A DNA stretch of 64,000 bases from Flavobacterium frigoris PS1 (lineage in GTDB: Bacteria > Bacteroidota > Bacteroidia > Flavobacteriales > Flavobacteriaceae), in the NCBI RefSeq assembly GCF_000252125.1, contig NZ_AHKF01000010.1, forward strand, positions 248,001-312,000. Reading direction: 5' to 3'. The translations under genes were made by a program, and so were the position numbers. The notes below the pieces were generated by a model. The model ran no database searches. It was not told where the DNA came from and worked only from the letters and a program-made list of their open reading frames with translations. Every line of letters begins with the position of its first letter. Within the stretch, counting starts at the first letter, position 1. This document shows, piece after piece, positions 59,760-64,000 of the stretch.

Positions 59760-61103
59760 ATGTCACAAAGTATTACTACTTTTATTGAAGAGGTTACTAA
59801 AAAAAACCCAAACGAGCCGGAATTTTTACAGGCAGTTTTAGAAGTTGCTGAAACTGTAATTCCTTTTATCGAAGAAAATAAAAAATACCAGAACAAAATG
59901 CTTTTGGAAAGAATGGTCGAATCAGATCGAATCATTATGTTTCGCGTAGCTTGGATTGACGATAAAGGAGCAACTCAAGTGAATAGAGGATACCGTATTC
60001 AAATGAATTCGGCAATCGGACCATACAAAGGAGGACTTCGTTTTCACCCATCTGTGAATTTGAGCATCTTGAAATTTTTAGCTTTCGAACAAACATTTAA
60101 AAATAGCTTAACTACATTACCAATGGGTGGTGGAAAAGGTGGAGCTGATTTTGATCCAAAAGGAAAGTCAGATAATGAAGTGATGCGTTTTTGTCAAAGT
60201 TTCATGACAGAATTATCTAAACATATCGGAGCTAACACGGATGTTCCTGCAGGGGATATCGGAGTTGGAGGAAGAGAAGTTGGTTTTATGTTCGGTCAAT
60301 ATAAAAGACTTAGAAATGAATTTACAGGTGTTTTGACCGGTAAAGGAATTTCTTTTGGAGGTTCATTAATCAGACCTGAGGCAACTGGATACGGTGCGGT
60401 TTATTTTGCACAAAGTATGTTAGAAACAAAAGGAGATAGTTTTGCAGGTAAAACAGTTGTGGTTTCTGGTTCTGGAAACGTAGCGCAATATGCTACTGAA
60501 AAAGCAACTCAATTAGGTGGTAAAGTAGTGACTATGTCAGATTCTGCTGGATACATTTATGATGCTGAGGGTATTGATGCGGAGAGATTGGCTCACGTAA
60601 TGGAAATCAAAAATGAATTGAGAGGAAGAATTAGCGAGTATGTTAAGAAATACCCTAATGCAAAATATGTTGCAGGAGCACGCCCTTGGGAAGTGAAATG
60701 TGATATTGCATTGCCTTGTGCAACTCAAAACGAATTGAATGAGGATGAGGCTAAAGCTTTAGTAGCGCACGGATGTATTTGTGTAGCTGAAGGAGCTAAT
60801 ATGCCAACTATGCCTGATGCAGTTATTGTATTTCAAAATGCTAAATTATTGTTTGCTCCAGGAAAAGCATCTAATGCTGGTGGAGTAGCAACTTCTGGTC
60901 TTGAGATGTCTCAAAACTCATTAAGATTAAGTTGGACTTCTGAAGAAGTAGACGAAAAATTAAAGGGAATTATGCTTGCTATTCACGCTTCATGTGTGAA
61001 ATATGGTTCTGATACTAATGGTTATGTTGACTATGTAAAAGGTGCAAACATCGCTGGATTTGTAAAAGTAGCTGACGCTATGCTAGCTCAAGGAGTAGTA
61101 TAA
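59760..61103 (+). CDS. gdhA: NADP-type glutamate dehydrogenase
   Basis: The 447-residue protein has the hexameric GDH pattern: YRIQMNSAIGPYKGGLRFHPSVN, the catalytic Lys in LPMGGGKGGADFDPKG, TDVPAGDIGVGGREVGFMFGQYKRL, and the cofactor-binding VVSGSGNVAQYATEKA. Length and sequence blocks fit the NADP-dependent biosynthetic enzyme that assimilates ammonia into glutamate. It is a single gene with its own promoter and terminator. Confidence 0.95.
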   Translation: MSQSITTFIEEVTKKNPNEPEFLQAVLEVAETVIPFIEENKKYQNKMLLERMVESDRIIMFRVAWIDDKGATQVNRGYRIQMNSAIGPYKGGLRFHPSVNLSILKFLAFEQTFKNSLTTLPMGGGKGGADFDPKGKSDNEVMRFCQSFMTELSKHIGANTDVPAGDIGVGGREVGFMFGQYKRLRNEFTGVLTGKGISFGGSLIRPEATGYGAVYFAQSMLETKGDSFAGKTVVVSGSGNVAQYATEKATQLGGKVVTMSDSAGYIYDAEGIDAERLAHVMEIKNELRGRISEYVKKYPNAKYVAGARPWEVKCDIALPCATQNELNEDEAKALVAHGCICVAEGANMPTMPDAVIVFQNAKLLFAPGKASNAGGVATSGLEMSQNSLRLSWTSEEVDEKLKGIMLAIHASCVKYGSDTNGYVDYVKGANIAGFVKVADAMLAQGVV

Positions 61104-61120
61104 ATCTTTTTTAAATACTT

Positions 61121-61162
61121 AAAAAGCTTTCTGCCGAAGTTTCGGACAGAGGGCTTTTTTTT
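61121..61162 (+). terminator. terminator after gdhA
   Basis: AAAAAGC/GCTTTTT form the outer stem and TCTGCCGAA/TTCGGACAGA the inner stem, followed by T residues. It abuts the putative porZ promoter. Confidence 0.85.
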
Positions 61163-61189
61163 GGTTAGAACAAAAATCGGATACTTTTG
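61161..61189 (+). promoter_or_regulatory. putative porZ promoter
   Basis: TTG at 61161-61163 and TACTTTTG at 61182-61189 are 18 bp apart, a full match to the flavobacterial TTG-N17-23-TAnnTTTG arrangement. A second TATATTTG lies at 61197-61204. The ATG is at 61227. Confidence 0.55.
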
Positions 61190-61226
61190 TTTGTGTTATA
61201 TTTGTAAACTAATAGTCACAACGATA

Positions 61227-63515
61227 ATGAAAAAAAGACTTTTAAGTTTACTACTTTTAGTTGTCATTCAAATGACTTTTGCCCAAACTAATTTGTCTTG
61301 GCAGGGTTATTTTTCATATAATGAAATTAAGGATGTCTCAATATCAACATCTGGAATTTTTGCGGCTTCAGAAAACGCCTTGTTTTCTGTAAATACAATC
61401 AGCAACCAAATAAAAACAACCAATACGGTAGATGGTCTTTCAGGTCAAACCATAAGTTCACTTTACTATAGTCCTAAATTTAATAAGTCGGTTGTTGGCT
61501 ATGAAAATGGATTAATCATTGTTATAAATGAGGCTGACGGAAGTATGCTGAATGTAGTTGATATTATCAACAAGCAACTTCCTGCTAACATGAAAAAGAT
61601 AAACCATTTCATGGAATATGATGGTATTGTATATGTTTCCTGTGATTTTGGAATCGTTCAGTTCAATTTAGCTACGATGCTCTTTGGAGACACTTATTTC
61701 ATAGGGGATAATGGTGCGGAAATTAGCATAAGACAAACGGCAGTTTACAATGGGTTTATTTATGCAGCAACAATTAATGGAATTCGAAGAGCTGCGATCA
61801 CAAGCGCGAATTTAAATGACTTTAATCAATGGATGCAAGTGATTGCTGGAAGTTGGGCTAGTATAGAAACTTTTAATACAGATTTAGTGGCAATTAGCAC
61901 TTCTGGTAATATACATAGATATAATAGTAATACGAACTCCTTTGTCAGTTTTGTGGTTTTGTCCCAGCCGACTGTGGATATGAGGGCAAATGATAGCTAT
62001 TTGATTGTTACAAGTCCGAATAGTATATATGTTTACAATAAGCAAATGGCTTTAGTACGCCAAATAAGCAGTAATCAAATCCCAGAAAGCGACCCTGTAT
62101 TTAGCTGTGCCGCAAGTGCAGGAGGTATAATATACATTGGTACAAAGGAAAATGGACTATTTACAACAACAATAGTTGGTGTTTCTGATTTTAAAAACGC
62201 AATGCCTTCAGGTCCAAGCCGAAATAATATTTTCGCAATCGAAGCTACGTCAAGTTCACTTTGGGCAGTTTATGGAGATTATACGGTAGATTATAATCCT
62301 TATCCACTAGATAATTATGGGATTAGCAAATTTAGCGCAACAGGCTGGTTGAATATTCCTTATGAATCAGTTTTGGATGCAAAATCGTTGGTAAGGATTA
62401 TTGTGAACCCTAGTAATGAAAATGAGGTTTATATAGGTTCCTCTTATTCTGGCTTGTTAAAAATAGAAAATGATGAGCCATCAGTTTTATACAATCAAAC
62501 AAATAGTGGGCTAGAGCAGATTTCATTCCTGCCAAATTACTTTAATGATGTGCGAGTAAATGGGGCTGTCTTTGATAAATCAGGGAATTTGTGGGTCAAT
62601 AATAGTTTGGTTGATAACGGCATAAAAGTGTTAAAAAGAGATGGGTCTTGGCAAGCTTTCTCGACAAAAACAATACTCGCTGATATCGAGAAATCCAGTT
62701 TTGGAAGAATGACTGTCGATAAAAACGGAACAAAATGGATAGCAACCAGCAGAGATGGTATTATAGGTTTTAATGAAATTAGTAATGTGCTGAAGAAAAT
62801 CACATTTGGACCTGAATCGGGGAATCTTCCTATTGCAGATGCAAGAGTAGCGGCAGTAGACAATAGGAATCAGCTTTGGATTGGAACGACAAAAGGCCTT
62901 CGTATTTTGTCGAATGTGGGCGATTTTCAAACCGAAAACCAATTGACAACAAGTTCGATTATTATATTAGAAGATAACCTTGCTCAAGAATTATTGTACG
63001 AGCAATTTATTACTGATATTGTTGTTGATGGGGCTAATAATAAGTGGATCGGTACTGCAGACTCAGGTTTGTTTCTAGTTTCTCCAAACGGACAGCAAAC
63101 GCTATATCATTTTACAATAAACAACTCCCCTTTGCCTAGTAATGTCATCAATGATATTGCAATAAACAGTGCAACAGGAGAGGTTTTTATTGCTACTGAC
63201 AAAGGTTTAATTTCTTTTAAAGGAGTTGCTACAAAAGCCAATGAGGATTTAAGTGAGGTTTATGTATATCCAAATCCAGTTCGGCCAGAATATGAAGGAA
63301 CTGTGAAAATAGCAGGTTTAATAGATAGAGCTAACGTGAAAATCACCGATATTGAAGGGAATCTAGTGTATGAATCTACTTCAGAAGGAGGAACGCTAGA
63401 ATGGGATACTTATGCATTTGGAAAGTATAAAGTAGCTTCTGGTGTATATATGATTTTTATTTCGGCGAATGACGGAGTAGAAACCAAAGTTAAAAAAGTG
63501 ATGATCATAAGGTAG
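61227..63515 (+). CDS. porZ: PorZ-like beta-propeller protein with type IX sorting domain
   Basis: The 762-residue protein has a signal peptide (MKKRLLSLLLLVVIQMTFAQ), two seven-bladed-propeller-like regions with repeated short motifs (GLSGQTISSLYYSP, NKWIGTADSGLF), and a C-terminal type IX secretion domain (VYVYPNPVRPEYEGTVKI ... GVYMIFISANDG, KKVMIIR). This order and length fit PorZ of Porphyromonas, part of the type IX attachment complex. I start at the ATG at 61227; 22 residues upstream lack a signal-like start. It is 57 bp before recO. Confidence 0.85.
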   Translation: MKKRLLSLLLLVVIQMTFAQTNLSWQGYFSYNEIKDVSISTSGIFAASENALFSVNTISNQIKTTNTVDGLSGQTISSLYYSPKFNKSVVGYENGLIIVINEADGSMLNVVDIINKQLPANMKKINHFMEYDGIVYVSCDFGIVQFNLATMLFGDTYFIGDNGAEISIRQTAVYNGFIYAATINGIRRAAITSANLNDFNQWMQVIAGSWASIETFNTDLVAISTSGNIHRYNSNTNSFVSFVVLSQPTVDMRANDSYLIVTSPNSIYVYNKQMALVRQISSNQIPESDPVFSCAASAGGIIYIGTKENGLFTTTIVGVSDFKNAMPSGPSRNNIFAIEATSSSLWAVYGDYTVDYNPYPLDNYGISKFSATGWLNIPYESVLDAKSLVRIIVNPSNENEVYIGSSYSGLLKIENDEPSVLYNQTNSGLEQISFLPNYFNDVRVNGAVFDKSGNLWVNNSLVDNGIKVLKRDGSWQAFSTKTILADIEKSSFGRMTVDKNGTKWIATSRDGIIGFNEISNVLKKITFGPESGNLPIADARVAAVDNRNQLWIGTTKGLRILSNVGDFQTENQLTTSSIIILEDNLAQELLYEQFITDIVVDGANNKWIGTADSGLFLVSPNGQQTLYHFTINNSPLPSNVINDIAINSATGEVFIATDKGLISFKGVATKANEDLSEVYVYPNPVRPEYEGTVKIAGLIDRANVKITDIEGNLVYESTSEGGTLEWDTYAFGKYKVASGVYMIFISANDGVETKVKKVMIIR

Positions 63516-63572
63516 TTTAGAAGAATGAATTAAGTTTTCAATCTTAAATTTTTCAATTTTTGAATTAAAATA

Positions 63573-64000
63573 ATGCAAGTCAAAACAAAAGCCATCGTTA
63601 TTTCATCTATAAAATTCCAAGAGAAAAGCTTGATTGTGAAATGCTTCACCCAGTCTCATGGTTTGAAATCTTATTTTGTCAGAGATGCTTTTTCGGGTAG
63701 AAAATCGAATCAAAAAATCGCTTATTTTCAACCGTTGACCATTCTTGAAATTGAAGCTGTCCATAAGAATAAAGGAACTTTGGAAAACTTCAAAGAGATA
63801 AAGATTAGCGCACCTTTTCAGTCGATTCATTCGGATATTTATAAAAGTACCATCGTGATGTTTGTATCGGAAATTCTGCATCATTCAATACATGAAGAGG
63901 AAGAAAACGAATCGCTTTTCAGCTTTCTGGAAACGGCCTTACTTTGGTTAGATCATCATGATGAAATAGCTAATTTTCATTTGATTTTGTTGCTTGAAAC
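63573..64000 (+). CDS. recO: RecO DNA repair protein, 3' end cut by window
   Basis: About 142 codons are visible, beginning MQVKTKAIVISSIKFQEKSL, then IVKCFTQSHGLKSYFVRDAF and AYFQPLTILEIEAVHK. This is the N-terminal OB-fold of RecO, which acts with RecR to load RecA on gaps. The gene continues past base 64000 with no stop codon yet. It follows porZ on the same strand. Confidence 0.88.
   Translation, partial: MQVKTKAIVISSIKFQEKSLIVKCFTQSHGLKSYFVRDAFSGRKSNQKIAYFQPLTILEIEAVHKNKGTLENFKEIKISAPFQSIHSDIYKSTIVMFVSEILHHSIHEEEENESLFSFLETALLWLDHHDEIANFHLILLLE

Noticed and set aside
1..64000. Search for tRNA, rRNA and CRISPR arrays
   Set aside because: I saw no tRNA-like cloverleaf with GTTCRANNC arm, no rRNA segment and no regularly spaced direct repeats; a covariance-model scan would be needed to exclude small RNAs.

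Overview
The window looks like a chromosomal segment of a member of the Flavobacteriaceae, most likely a Flavobacterium or close relative. The evidence is low GC content with A/T-rich intergenic DNA, several upstream elements of the TAnnTTTG type used by Bacteroidota sigma factors, a PorZ-like type IX secretion protein with a C-terminal sorting domain, a full Bat (aerotolerance-type) operon, a SUF-only Fe-S assembly set, and protein families typical of this group. I saw no rRNA, tRNA, CRISPR array, phage gene or transposase.

Layout. 1-8300: SUF iron-sulfur assembly genes on the minus strand (sufA-like, sufB, sufC, sufD, then sufS, a small lipoprotein, sufE and a truncated sufT-like gene), split by a plus-strand serine hydrolase. 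8500-14900: a metallo-hydrolase, two tandemly duplicated subtilisin-like lipoproteins and an M1 peptidase. 14900-24300: threonine dehydrogenase, a lipoprotein coupled to mfd, an ACT-like protein, yraN, an S66 peptidase, a nuclease/phosphatase-fold protein and 3-hydroxyanthranilate dioxygenase. 24600-29260: a class II cyclic-nucleotide phosphodiesterase, an ALDH7-type aldehyde dehydrogenase, and a compact two-gene insertion. 29300-35200: a barrel protein, a PPP-type phosphatase, an AlbA_2 protein, a DUF4382 lipoprotein and two oxidoreductases. 35350-44640: moxR, DUF58 and batA-E. 44680-49400: cvpA-like, pheS, hypotheticals and gpsA. 49670-52580: an alcohol dehydrogenase and a DJ-1/PfpI protein, divergent from a LysR regulator. 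52580-56590: nadD, gmk, yicC, an EamA transporter, an ArsC-like protein and DinB. 56600-64000: a DUF3298 lipoprotein, a trans-sulfuration enzyme, a barrel protein, gdhA, porZ and the start of recO.

The most unusual feature is the insertion after the aldehyde dehydrogenase. The last 17 codons plus the stop codon of that gene (54 bp) occur twice without a mismatch, at 27268-27321 and 29153-29206. Between the copies lie a terminator-like hairpin, a HipA-like kinase lacking the usual N-terminal subdomain, and an overlapping gene ending in a HIRAN domain. The insert is visibly more A/T-rich than its neighbours. It resembles a small cassette integrated at the 3' end of a housekeeping gene so that the gene end is regenerated, yet it carries no recombinase. 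I propose it as a candidate split HipA-type toxin-antitoxin or defence module with a DNA-sensing HIRAN part; the function is inference.

Other points of interest are a dispersed intergenic hairpin element (three copies, about 82-106 bp), a family of TTTAAAC-rich intergenic inverted repeats, a nested inverted repeat in the shared promoter of the LysR/DJ-1 pair, a lipoprotein gene embedded in the suf operon, and duplication of the subtilase genes together with their terminator.
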